The position numbers were made by a program, and so were the translations under genes. Positions 1 to 7,203 of a stretch of DNA of 22,713 nt are shown piece after piece. The stretch lies in assembly GCA_050942625.1 (NCBI GenBank), contig JBMNNS010000021.1:1-22713 (forward strand), given 5' to 3'. The notes under the pieces are model-generated. The model saw only the letters and a list, made by a program, of their open reading frames with translations, searched no databases and was not told the origin of the DNA. Source of the stretch: JBMNNS01 sp050942625. GTDB lineage: Bacteria; Bacillota; Dethiobacteria; DTU022; UBA8154. Position 1 is the first letter of the stretch. Every line of letters starts with the position of its first letter.

Positions 1-107
1 CGCTTGTATTCCTTCCAGAAAATCAAACCTTTTCCTGGCTCTCATCCCTTCCGGAGGGCAGCGGTATATACTGGACTGAAGGCCTTCTTTGTGATGACTG
101 GGGATAA
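1..107 (+). pseudogene. Possible decayed 3' end of a cysteine-synthase-like gene
   Basis: No single open frame covers this edge. Frame 2 reads LALIPSGGQRYI, which resembles the 'iiPdgGeRYls' signature near the C-terminus of cysteine synthase/O-acetylserine sulfhydrylase family PLP enzymes. Frame 3 then reads YWTEGLLCDDWG and stops at 105-107, resembling the usual 'sTgLFdd' ending. Reaching both needs a frameshift, so this would be a degraded or misassembled gene end. The match rests on about 25 residues and could be chance. The bases from here to the first gene are AT-rich. Confidence 0.2.
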
Positions 108-171
108 AGGTTCATTAATTATTTTAGTTTTTTTTGTAAATATGTTATAGTTAAATTACTTTAAACAAGTT

Positions 172-201
172 TTGCTAAGCTAATGTAGACATAAATAGTA
201 T
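172..201 (+). promoter_or_regulatory. Weak candidate promoter for the AmmeMemoRadiSam operon
   Basis: TTGCTA (172-177) and TAGTAT (196-201) are separated by 18 bases in an AT-rich stretch before the first gene of a five-gene run. The hexamers match the sigma-A consensus only partly. It is listed because a promoter is expected here and nothing better is visible. Confidence 0.22.
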
Positions 202-263
202 TAATATGAGACGTGGTTGAGCAGTTACATAAAAACAAAATTTTTTCTTAAGGGGGATTTATT

Positions 264-950
264 TTGCAGCTTACCGATCGTTTATATGCTTATATCTGGC
301 AGGGAAATGGCAATAATTGTAATACATATCTTTTTGCCGGTGCAAAAAATGTTCTCATTGATCCGGGGCACATCAGCAATGAATACAGGGAAAATTGTTT
401 GGATGTTCTCCTTCGTTCCATGCGTGTTGACGGATTTACACCTGAAAAAATTGATCTTATTTTATGTACACACAGCCATCCGGATCATTGTGGGGCCGGT
501 TTCTTTTTCCAGGAAAAACACGGGGTTAGCGTTGCCATGCATGAAAAGGAAGAAGCCCATATGGAAAGGCTTGCCGACTTTTACGAGCAAATGATAGGAA
601 AAAGACCGGAACTTCCCGTTATTGATATCTACCTTCAGGAGGGGGAGTTGGAAATCGGCACGGAGGAAAAAGATATAATTAAGGTCTATCTTACTCCAGG
701 TCATTCCCCCGGTTCACTTAGTTTTTATTTCCCTTCTGAGAAGGCGTTGGTCACCGGGGATGCAGTTTTTCAAGGAAGTATAGGCCGAACGGATCTGCCC
801 GGTGGTAGTTTGAAAACCCTGGGGGAGAGCGTTGAAAAACTGTCAAATATTGAAGATGTGCAGTGGTTGTTGCCGGGGCATATGCAGATTGTTCGGGGGC
901 GGGAAGCTATTAAAAGGAATTATGACATGATTAAAATGCTCTTCTTTTAG
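264..950 (+). CDS. Metallo-beta-lactamase-fold hydrolase (glyoxalase II-like)
   Basis: A 228-residue soluble metallo-hydrolase. The zinc-binding signature THSHPDH lies at residues 69-75, with further expected ligands His147 (TPGHSPG), Asp166 (TGD) and His206 (LPGH), so a full binuclear site is present. The length and the GRTDLPGG segment after the TGD motif fit the glyoxalase II/hydroxyacylglutathione-hydrolase-like subgroup. The substrate cannot be read from sequence, because this family includes thioesterases, phosphodiesterases and others. The start is TTG, 8-10 bases after AAGGGGG. It is the first gene of a compact run with a phosphoesterase and the AmmeMemoRadiSam genes; the next gene begins 3 bases after its stop. 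There is no signal peptide, so it should be cytoplasmic. Confidence 0.85.
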   Translation: MQLTDRLYAYIWQGNGNNCNTYLFAGAKNVLIDPGHISNEYRENCLDVLLRSMRVDGFTPEKIDLILCTHSHPDHCGAGFFFQEKHGVSVAMHEKEEAHMERLADFYEQMIGKRPELPVIDIYLQEGELEIGTEEKDIIKVYLTPGHSPGSLSFYFPSEKALVTGDAVFQGSIGRTDLPGGSLKTLGESVEKLSNIEDVQWLLPGHMQIVRGREAIKRNYDMIKMLFF

Positions 951-953
951 GGA

Positions 954-1487
954 GTGTCTAAAAGGGTGCGGCGAATAAATTATGACTTTGATACATGTGT
1001 AATTGGTCTGGTCTCCGATACCCATATTCCCACACGAAAACCCTTCTTGTTACCAGAGCTTTTCCACGTTTTAAAAGGTGTTGATCTCATTTTCCATGCC
1101 GGGGATCTTGTTGAAGGACGTGTTTTGACCGAACTGGAAACGATTGCTCCAGTGGAAGCAGTTGCAGGGAATATGGATCACCCAGGGCTGAAAAACAAGC
1201 TTGGTCTGGAAAAAATAATAGTCATTGGGGGAACTGCCCTTGCCTTAACACATGGAACAGGCCCACATTCTACAGTGGCGGACAGGGTATACCGGCACTT
1301 TGGTAGCATGGAAGTACAGGGGATCATCTTTGGCCATAGCCATGAACCATTTTTGGAACGCCGGGATGGTATCTTGCTCGTTAACCCCGGTTCCGTAAGT
1401 GACCCCCGCCGGGGCAGTCTTGCTTCCTGTGCCCGTTTGCATCTCGATGGTAAGCGACTTGAGGTTGAATTTATTACTCTTCAATAA
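954..1487 (+). CDS. YfcE/MJ0936-type metallophosphoesterase
   Basis: A 177-residue calcineurin-like phosphoesterase, the usual size for the YfcE/MJ0936 family. Metal-binding blocks appear in order: SDTH (Asp22, His24), HAGD (Asp51), GNMD (Asn73), THG (His100) and FGHSHEP (His128, His130), followed by NPGS. Family members are Mn/Ni-dependent phosphodiesterases with unclear natural substrates. The GTG at 954 touches its purine-rich AGGGAG, and the first about 15 residues precede the usual family N-terminus (VIGLVSDTH), so the exact start is uncertain. It sits between the metallo-hydrolase and the Memo-AMMECR1 fusion with gaps of 3 and 21 bases, which implies co-transcription. Confidence 0.85.
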   Translation: MSKRVRRINYDFDTCVIGLVSDTHIPTRKPFLLPELFHVLKGVDLIFHAGDLVEGRVLTELETIAPVEAVAGNMDHPGLKNKLGLEKIIVIGGTALALTHGTGPHSTVADRVYRHFGSMEVQGIIFGHSHEPFLERRDGILLVNPGSVSDPRRGSLASCARLHLDGKRLEVEFITLQ

Positions 1488-1508
1488 TGAAGGAAGGAGT
1501 GTTTTGTT

Positions 1509-2837
1509 TTGAGCATTGTTCTAGGCGCAATTGTCCCTCATCCCCCCCTTATCATCCCTGATATTGGCGGTAGTGAATTGGACAGCGTCCGGAAAACGGT
1601 GGAGGCTTTTAAAGAAGCAGCGAGCAGGGTCGCTTCCTCCGGTGCAGATACTATTGTTATTATTACACCACATGGTCCTGTTCACAGGGAGGCTGTTGCA
1701 ATTCTGGCCGACGAATACCTGCAAGGCAATTTTGGCAGGTTCAGGGCCTCCGGCATTGAATTTCACATTCAAAATGATATTGAACTGGTCCAGGAGATCA
1801 GGAGGGTTAGTAGGGGGGTAAACCTGAAAACAGTCCTGTTGGAAGATACGGAGTTGGATCATGGTGTTATGGTCCCCCTTTATTACTTACAAGAAGCGGG
1901 GGTAAAATGCCGGTATGTGGCAATAACGTACTCTTTTTCCACGTACAGGAATCTTTTCCGTTTTGGTGAGGCAGTACAGGAGGCTGTGGACAATGTCGGA
2001 CGCAAAACCGTTGTCATAGCCAGCAGCGATCTTTCCCATCGCCTTATTCCGGGGGCACCTGCCGGTTACAGCCCCAGGGGCAGGGAATTCGATGATAAAC
2101 TGGTGGGATATCTGCAAAAATATGAGGTGGAAAAAATTTTATCCATGGACGAGGAATTGATTCAAGCTGCCGGGGAATGTGGGCTGCGTTCCATCGCTAT
2201 CCTGCTGGGCAGTTTATCGGGTTTAGAAATTAGACCGGAGGTCCTTTCTTATGAAGGGCCTTTTGGGGTTGGCTATCCAATTGCTTTATTTACGCCACAG
2301 GGAGGGGGTATCGGAATGAGGGGAAAGGAAGGTAGTATTCATGTTCAAATTGCCCGCCGGGCATTGGAAAACAGGGTAAAAGGGGAGAAGGCACCCCAGC
2401 TGCCGGATGATCTCCCGGAAGAACTACAAAAACCTGCGGCTGCTTTTGTCTCCCTAAAAAAAAGGGGAACCTTAAGGGGCTGTATTGGCACTATTGCACC
2501 TTTGAAAAAGTCGCTGGCAGAGGAAATTGCTGCTAATGCCCTGAGTGCCGGCCTGAAGGATCCAAGGTTTCCCCCTGTCGCACCAGAAGAGCTGGAAGAG
2601 CTGACCTATAGCGTTGATGTCCTTTCGGAACCCGAAAGGATAGAGGATCTTTCCTGCTTGGATCCGGCACGTTATGGAGTTATTGTTCGCAGCGGAAACC
2701 GTACCGGCTTGCTGCTCCCGGCTCTGGAAGGCGTTACAACGGTTGAGGAACAGCTTAGTATTGCCAGGGAAAAGGCGGGGATTGCGGCAGATGAACCAGT
2801 GGAAATATTTCGTTTCGAGGTGGAACGATTCCAGTAA
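1509..2837 (+). CDS. Fused Memo/LigB-like and AMMECR1 protein (AmmeMemoRadiSam A/B)
   Basis: A 442-residue two-domain protein. Residues 1-265 are a class III extradiol dioxygenase-like (LigB/Memo) domain: PHPPLI with His11, TPHG with His55, ELDHGVMVPLYYL with His118 and SSDLSH with His177 are the expected metal-site positions. Residues about 275-442 are an AMMECR1 domain with its hallmark LRGCIG at 322-327 and the following block of family-typical sequence (DPRFPPV...ELEELTYSVDVLSEPE). In many genomes these are separate genes (AmmeMemoRadiSam proteins B and A), here joined. The start is TTG after GAAGGAGTG. The radical SAM gene follows 13 bases after the stop. The biochemical role of the system is not established; human homologues are MEMO1 and AMMECR1. 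Cytoplasmic. Confidence 0.9.
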   Translation: MSIVLGAIVPHPPLIIPDIGGSELDSVRKTVEAFKEAASRVASSGADTIVIITPHGPVHREAVAILADEYLQGNFGRFRASGIEFHIQNDIELVQEIRRVSRGVNLKTVLLEDTELDHGVMVPLYYLQEAGVKCRYVAITYSFSTYRNLFRFGEAVQEAVDNVGRKTVVIASSDLSHRLIPGAPAGYSPRGREFDDKLVGYLQKYEVEKILSMDEELIQAAGECGLRSIAILLGSLSGLEIRPEVLSYEGPFGVGYPIALFTPQGGGIGMRGKEGSIHVQIARRALENRVKGEKAPQLPDDLPEELQKPAAAFVSLKKRGTLRGCIGTIAPLKKSLAEEIAANALSAGLKDPRFPPVAPEELEELTYSVDVLSEPERIEDLSCLDPARYGVIVRSGNRTGLLLPALEGVTTVEEQLSIAREKAGIAADEPVEIFRFEVERFQ

Positions 2838-2850
2838 ATGGGGTGACAGT

Positions 2851-3870
2851 ATGCGTGAAGCTTTCCATTACCGCCAGGAAAAGGAAAATATTTACTGTGA
2901 ACTCTGTCCCCAGGGATGCCGTCTAAAAGAGGGCCAGAAGGGGATCTGCGGCACTCGCAGGGTTGAAGAAGGTAAACTTGTGGTACTTAATTATAACCTT
3001 TGTGGTGCTATTGCCGTAGATCCTATCGAAAAAAAGCCCCTGTACCATTTTTACCCGGGCTGGTATATTCTTTCCCTGGGAACTGTTGGTTGTAATCTTA
3101 ATTGTGATTTTTGTCAGAACTGGACCCTGGCCAGGGGGGAGAAGGAACAAGAGGGAATGAGGGTAATTACCCCTGCAAAGCTGCTTCAACTCCTGCATAA
3201 ACTCCCCCAAAAGGAACAGCTTGGGGTGGCTTATACCTACAACGAGCCCACGGTTTGGTACGAGTTTGTCCGTGAGGCAGCGGAGTTGATAAAGGATCAT
3301 GATTATAAAAATGTTTTGGTTACCAATGGCCTGATCAACCCTAAGCCTTTGAAAGAACTGCTTCCGTTCATAGATGCTCTGAATATAGATGTGAAAGCCT
3401 TCAGGGATACTTTTTATCGTCGCTATTGCAAAGGCGGTGCCTTAAAAGATGTCCTTCGTACAGTTGAAACATCTTTGAAAAGTTGCCATGTGGAGCTTAC
3501 CTACCTTATCATTACCTCTTTAAACGATAGCCTTGAAGAATTAAAAGACTTTGTGGACTGGGTGGCTTCCCTTGATCCGGAAATACCCGTTCATTTTAGC
3601 CGCTATTTTCCCAGTTACCGGGCACAGTGGCCGCCAACATCCCTTGAAACTATGCAAAAAACCTGGGAAATAGCCCGAGAAAGGCTTTCCTATGTTTACC
3701 TGGGCAATGTTGTCGACGAAAACAGCAGTAATACCTATTGCCCGGCTTGTGGCGAACTTCTCCTAAGTCGCAGGGGTTACCATCTTCAAAATATGGGCCT
3801 ACAAGGAAAAGAATGTTCGAATTGCGGTCATACTATCAGGCTGCATGGGTATATTTATGAAGAGGGGTGA
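2851..3870 (+). CDS. AmmeMemoRadiSam system radical SAM enzyme
   Basis: Started at ATG 2851, just after GGGGTGACAGT, this is 339 residues, the usual family length. An open frame extends further upstream, but that part only overlaps the preceding gene. The CxxxCxxC cluster motif is GCNLNCDFC (Cys81, Cys85, Cys88). N-terminal cysteines (CELCPQGC, residues 16-23, and GICG) and the GTVGCNLNC context are typical of this PflA-like subgroup. A C-terminal four-cysteine zinc ribbon is visible (Cys297, Cys300, Cys322, Cys325). It should reductively cleave S-adenosylmethionine to make a radical. The target, possibly a protein or the Memo/AMMECR1 partner, is unknown. It is part of the same run as the fused Memo-AMMECR1 gene. 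Confidence 0.9.
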   Translation: MREAFHYRQEKENIYCELCPQGCRLKEGQKGICGTRRVEEGKLVVLNYNLCGAIAVDPIEKKPLYHFYPGWYILSLGTVGCNLNCDFCQNWTLARGEKEQEGMRVITPAKLLQLLHKLPQKEQLGVAYTYNEPTVWYEFVREAAELIKDHDYKNVLVTNGLINPKPLKELLPFIDALNIDVKAFRDTFYRRYCKGGALKDVLRTVETSLKSCHVELTYLIITSLNDSLEELKDFVDWVASLDPEIPVHFSRYFPSYRAQWPPTSLETMQKTWEIARERLSYVYLGNVVDENSSNTYCPACGELLLSRRGYHLQNMGLQGKECSNCGHTIRLHGYIYEEG

Positions 3871-3894
3871 TTTTGGAAAACGGGGGGTCATAAA

Positions 3895-5229
3895 TTGATC
3901 GAAGGGGTACTCCAATGGCTTCATGACACTATCATTGTCCTGCCTTTAACTTTCTTACTGTTAGCGACAGGTATTTTTCTTACCTATCGCCTTCAGGTTC
4001 TACAGTTTAGCAAGCTGTTTTTCATACTGCGCAGTACCATGGGGCGTTTCCTAACTGGCCCTTCCGGGGAGGCAAAGGGGGAGGTTACTCCTTATCAAGC
4101 CTTGTCTGCCGCCCTTGCTGCAACGGTAGGGACAGGAAATATCGCCGGTGTGGCCACCGCCATTGTTTTAGGTGGCCCGGGAGCAATCTTTTGGATGTGG
4201 GTCTCGGGTTTGTTGGGGATGGCTACCAAATTTAGCGAAATTGTCTTAGCCGTCCATTTTCGCAAAAAATTGGGGAACGGTTTTGCGGGAGGGCCGATGT
4301 ACTACCTGCGGGATGGTCTTCGGATGCCCCTTTTGGCCCTGCTATTCTCTATTTTTGGGGCTTTTGCTGCTTTTGGCATCGGGAATATGGTGCAAGCCAA
4401 CTCCGTCGCAGAGGCTGTTAAGGCCACTTTTGGGATCCCTTCTTTTCTAACCGGTTTGGTTCTTGCTCTACTGGGGGGTTTTGTTATCCTTGGGGGGATC
4501 AAGCGTATCGCAATGATAACTTCCGCCCTGGTCCCGGTCATGGTCCTTTTTTATGCTGCAGGTTGCCTTTATATTCTGACTTCCTACCGGGCCCAAATCC
4601 CCGGTGCCTTTATACAAATATTAACCGGTGCTTTTGGGGGACGGGCTGCTTTAGGGGGGTTTGCAGGGGCGACACTGGTTCAGGCCTGGCGTTTTGGTAT
4701 AGCTCGTGGAATCTTCACCAATGAAGCTGGTCTGGGAAGTGCTTCGATTGCCCATGCGGTTGCAAAGACAACACACCCGGCCAGGCAGGGAATGTTGGGT
4801 ATCGTGGAGGTTTTTTTGGATACCCATGTCATCTGTACCATGACTGCCCTGATACTACTGGTCACCGGTGCCTGGCAGTCCGGCCTGGAAGGGGCGGCCA
4901 TGACAGTAGAGGCCTTTAGCATTGGTCTCCCGGGCAACCTTGGTCGTTATATCGTTACCATTGGGTTGGTTTTTTTTGCTTTTTCAACGCTTCTATCCTG
5001 GTCTTATTACGGGGAAAAGTGCATAGAATTCCTCCTGGGTTCCAGTTCTATTTCTTATTATCGCAACCTCTGGATTATTTTCATTTTAATAGGGTCTATT
5101 GGGGGGGTTCGTACCGTCTGGGCAGTAGCGGACATCATGAATGGACTTATGGCTTTTCCAAACCTGGTGGGTTTAGTTGGATTGAGCGGGGTAACAGCCA
5201 GGCTTGCAAGAGAATATTTTGCCAGCTGA
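3895..5229 (+). CDS. Sodium:alanine/glycine symporter, AgcS family
   Basis: A 444-residue polytopic membrane protein, the normal length for the alanine-or-glycine:cation symporter family. Diagnostic blocks include ATVGTGNIAGVATAI (about residues 77-91), MWVSGLLGMATKFSE, GGPMYYL and FTNEAGLGSASIAHA. About ten to eleven hydrophobic segments can be traced. It is expected to import L-alanine, D-alanine or glycine with sodium; alanine is also a peptidoglycan building block. The start is TTG after GGGGGGTC. It lies 24 bases after the radical SAM gene and may share its transcript, though a link to that system is not known. Confidence 0.9.
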   Translation: MIEGVLQWLHDTIIVLPLTFLLLATGIFLTYRLQVLQFSKLFFILRSTMGRFLTGPSGEAKGEVTPYQALSAALAATVGTGNIAGVATAIVLGGPGAIFWMWVSGLLGMATKFSEIVLAVHFRKKLGNGFAGGPMYYLRDGLRMPLLALLFSIFGAFAAFGIGNMVQANSVAEAVKATFGIPSFLTGLVLALLGGFVILGGIKRIAMITSALVPVMVLFYAAGCLYILTSYRAQIPGAFIQILTGAFGGRAALGGFAGATLVQAWRFGIARGIFTNEAGLGSASIAHAVAKTTHPARQGMLGIVEVFLDTHVICTMTALILLVTGAWQSGLEGAAMTVEAFSIGLPGNLGRYIVTIGLVFFAFSTLLSWSYYGEKCIEFLLGSSSISYYRNLWIIFILIGSIGGVRTVWAVADIMNGLMAFPNLVGLVGLSGVTARLAREYFAS

Positions 5230-5262
5230 AAAGTGGTGAAAAAAAGATCTTGAAAAAGGTTT

Positions 5263-5291
5263 TTGGATAAAAAAGAAGAATAAGATAAAAT
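5263..5291 (+). promoter_or_regulatory. Candidate promoter of the cdaA-cdaR-glmM operon
   Basis: TTGGAT (5263-5268) and TAAAAT (5286-5291) are separated by 17 bases. The -10 differs from consensus at one base, the -35 at three. Transcription would begin near 5298, giving an untranslated leader of about 100 bases that contains the hairpins at 5323-5365. Confidence 0.42.
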
Positions 5292-5322
5292 AACAGCAAG
5301 AATTAGCGGTTTACAGGGCTGT

Positions 5323-5365
5323 GGACTGCCGGTAGCAGTTAGGGAAGCAGTCCGGCACTGTAGTG
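5323..5365 (+). promoter_or_regulatory. cdaA leader with competing hairpins
   Basis: GGACTGC (5323-5329) can pair perfectly with GCAGTCC (5347-5353). Its inner part ACTGC (5325-5329) can instead pair with GCAGT at 5335-5339 around a 5-base loop. The two helices exclude each other. A small CACT/AGTG hairpin follows at 5356-5365. There is no T tract, so it is not an intrinsic terminator. It does not resemble the ydaO c-di-AMP riboswitch as far as can be judged by eye. A regulatory function is inference. Confidence 0.35.
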
Positions 5366-5398
5366 AAAAGGCTGGGGGAGGGGTGTAGACAGCTTTAA

Positions 5399-6256
5399 AT
5401 GTGGGATCAAATAATCGAGCTTGTTGCTAGACTCTCTCAATTTACTCCCGGTGTGCGCGATATTATTGATATTGCAATTGTGAGCTATATTTTTTATCGA
5501 CTTATCATGCTTATCCGGGGCACACGAGCCGAACAATTAGTAAAAGGGCTCGTTGTTCTTCTAATTGCTATGGTTGCAAGCGAACAGATTGGCCTTCGGA
5601 CTATCAACTGGCTGTTAAGGGGTTTTATGACTATCGGGCTGGTAGCGATCCCCATAGTTTTTCAGCCAGAGCTGCGCAAAGCGTTGGAACAGCTGGGTAG
5701 GGGTAAAATTTTTCCAAAACCCTTGCCAAACTATGAAGATGATATTTATTATGTGTTAGAGGAAATGCAGAAAGCAATCCCCGTTCTCGTTAAAAAAAAG
5801 ATTGGGGCCCTTGTTATCCTGCAAAGAAAAACGGGCTTAAAGGATATCATAGAAACGGGGATTATTATAGAAGGAATAGTAACTGCGGAACTGATTATCA
5901 ATATTTTTATGCCGCGCAGCCCGCTTCACGACGGTGCTGTTATTATCAGGGGTAACACCATTGCCGCTGCAGGGTGCTTCCTTCCGTTAACGGAGAACCC
6001 CAATCTTAGCAAAGAACTCGGTACAAGGCACCGGGCCGGCCTGGGAATTACTGAGATATCCGATGCGGTGGCCATCATTATTTCAGAGGAAACAGGGGTT
6101 ATTTCTATGGCTTACGAAGGAAAATTAACTCGATATCTGGACCAAAAAACACTGCGTAGTAATCTAATCAATATTTATCTTGCTGACAGAAAAAAGAAAA
6201 CTGCAGCCAATATCTGGCGCTGGAGGTTTGCCCAAAATAATGACGAAGAGCAGTAA
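5399..6256 (+). CDS. cdaA: Diadenylate cyclase CdaA
   Basis: A 285-residue membrane enzyme that makes c-di-AMP from two ATP. The N-terminus has about three hydrophobic segments (residues 22-38, 47-64 and 74-88), followed by a DisA_N catalytic domain with PLHDGA (Asp178-Gly-Ala180) and GTRHR (Arg210-His-Arg212), the two motifs needed for ATP and metal binding. It matches the CdaA (YbbP) architecture rather than DisA, since no DNA-binding part is present. A purine-rich GGGGAGGGG lies at 5375-5383, rather far (15 bases) from the ATG. It overlaps cdaR by 17 bases and is followed by glmM, the conserved Firmicutes order in which CdaR and GlmM modulate CdaA. Confidence 0.95.
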   Translation: MWDQIIELVARLSQFTPGVRDIIDIAIVSYIFYRLIMLIRGTRAEQLVKGLVVLLIAMVASEQIGLRTINWLLRGFMTIGLVAIPIVFQPELRKALEQLGRGKIFPKPLPNYEDDIYYVLEEMQKAIPVLVKKKIGALVILQRKTGLKDIIETGIIIEGIVTAELIINIFMPRSPLHDGAVIIRGNTIAAAGCFLPLTENPNLSKELGTRHRAGLGITEISDAVAIIISEETGVISMAYEGKLTRYLDQKTLRSNLINIYLADRKKKTAANIWRWRFAQNNDEEQ

Positions 6257-7172
6257 CTTCACAAAATCTGCCACATTTATCAAAATTTTTTCCTTCTTTA
6301 TGGCTTTAATTCTTTGGTTTTTCGTTGCGGGGGACAAACAGGACATGCCTTCCAACGAAATGCGTTTAACCTTTAGCGATATTCCCCTGACCTGGCGTAA
6401 CCTGGGCGAGGACTTAGTCGTCACTGAAATAGAAGAAAACGTGACTCTTTACTTGCAGGGGGTAAGAAAAGCTTTTGAAGGTTTAACACCTGCTGATCTG
6501 GAAGCATATGTTGATCTTAGTGGGAAAAAAGAGGGCAAACATGAAGTCCGCATTAATGCTGTTGCCCCTCCTGGGGTTAACGTTGTGCGCATAGTGCCTA
6601 ATAAGGCCAAAGTGAATTTAGAGGACCTGGTTACTAAGCAGATGTCCATAGAGTATGAGGTTGCTGGAGAACCGGCAGATGGTCTTATTATAGACACGAT
6701 ATCCCTTTCAGCTACGGATGTATTTATTAATGGTCCCCGGCATAAAGTTGGCCTCATAGAAAGGGTACTCTTTAACGTGGATGTGAACAATTCCAACCAG
6801 GATATCACCCAAAATGCTGTTCTTTATCCTGTTGATCATCACAATAACCCGATCCAGGGTGTGAACATTATGCCTGAGACAATAGAATTCAAAATAAGCT
6901 TTACCTTGCCCCAGAAGGAACTCCCGGTAGAACCTATTTTCTCCAATAATGGCAGGAAGGTGGAAACAGTTAAGATTGAACCATCGATTGTGACTGTCAA
7001 AGCTCCCAAAGATATCCTTGCGGGTTTAAAATATATTTCCACCAAGGAGATCGACCTGAAAAGTCGAGGGAGCGAGTTCACTATTGAGATTCCCCTTTCT
7101 TTCCCTGATGGGGTCCTCGAAATCAGCAATGATACAGTCCGTTTACATGTGGTACTGGAGCCGGAAGCATAG
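6240..7172 (+). CDS. cdaR: CdaR, YbbR-domain regulator of CdaA
   Basis: The ATG at 6240, 13 bases after GGAGG (6222-6226), gives 310 residues. An in-frame TTG at 6180 would add 20 residues lying wholly inside cdaA and is less likely. A single membrane segment (residues about 13-30, with FFMALILWFFVAG) anchors it, and the rest is extracytoplasmic with repeated YbbR domains: short beta-rich modules recognisable by 'V.V.G....', 'a.vdLs' and 'i.p..v.v' blocks. In Bacillus and Listeria CdaR binds CdaA and tunes its activity. The 17-base overlap with cdaA indicates translational coupling, and glmM follows after 31 bases. Confidence 0.9.
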   Translation: MTKSSNFTKSATFIKIFSFFMALILWFFVAGDKQDMPSNEMRLTFSDIPLTWRNLGEDLVVTEIEENVTLYLQGVRKAFEGLTPADLEAYVDLSGKKEGKHEVRINAVAPPGVNVVRIVPNKAKVNLEDLVTKQMSIEYEVAGEPADGLIIDTISLSATDVFINGPRHKVGLIERVLFNVDVNNSNQDITQNAVLYPVDHHNNPIQGVNIMPETIEFKISFTLPQKELPVEPIFSNNGRKVETVKIEPSIVTVKAPKDILAGLKYISTKEIDLKSRGSEFTIEIPLSFPDGVLEISNDTVRLHVVLEPEA

Positions 7173-7203
7173 ATCTTGAGGCATAAAGGAGGCATTAGTA
7201 TTC

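Noticed and set aside
217..594. Open frame overlapping the start of the MBL gene
   Set aside because: It has no family resemblance and lies in another frame of a gene with complete zinc motifs.
2674..2850. Longer N-terminus for the radical SAM protein
   Set aside because: The extra 59 residues are read out of frame inside the AMMECR1 domain. The 2851 ATG has its own purine-rich site and gives the normal family length.
5281..5398. ydaO-type c-di-AMP riboswitch before cdaA
   Set aside because: The leader is short and its hairpins do not show the conserved ydaO core by eye, so it is listed only as an unclassified structured leader.
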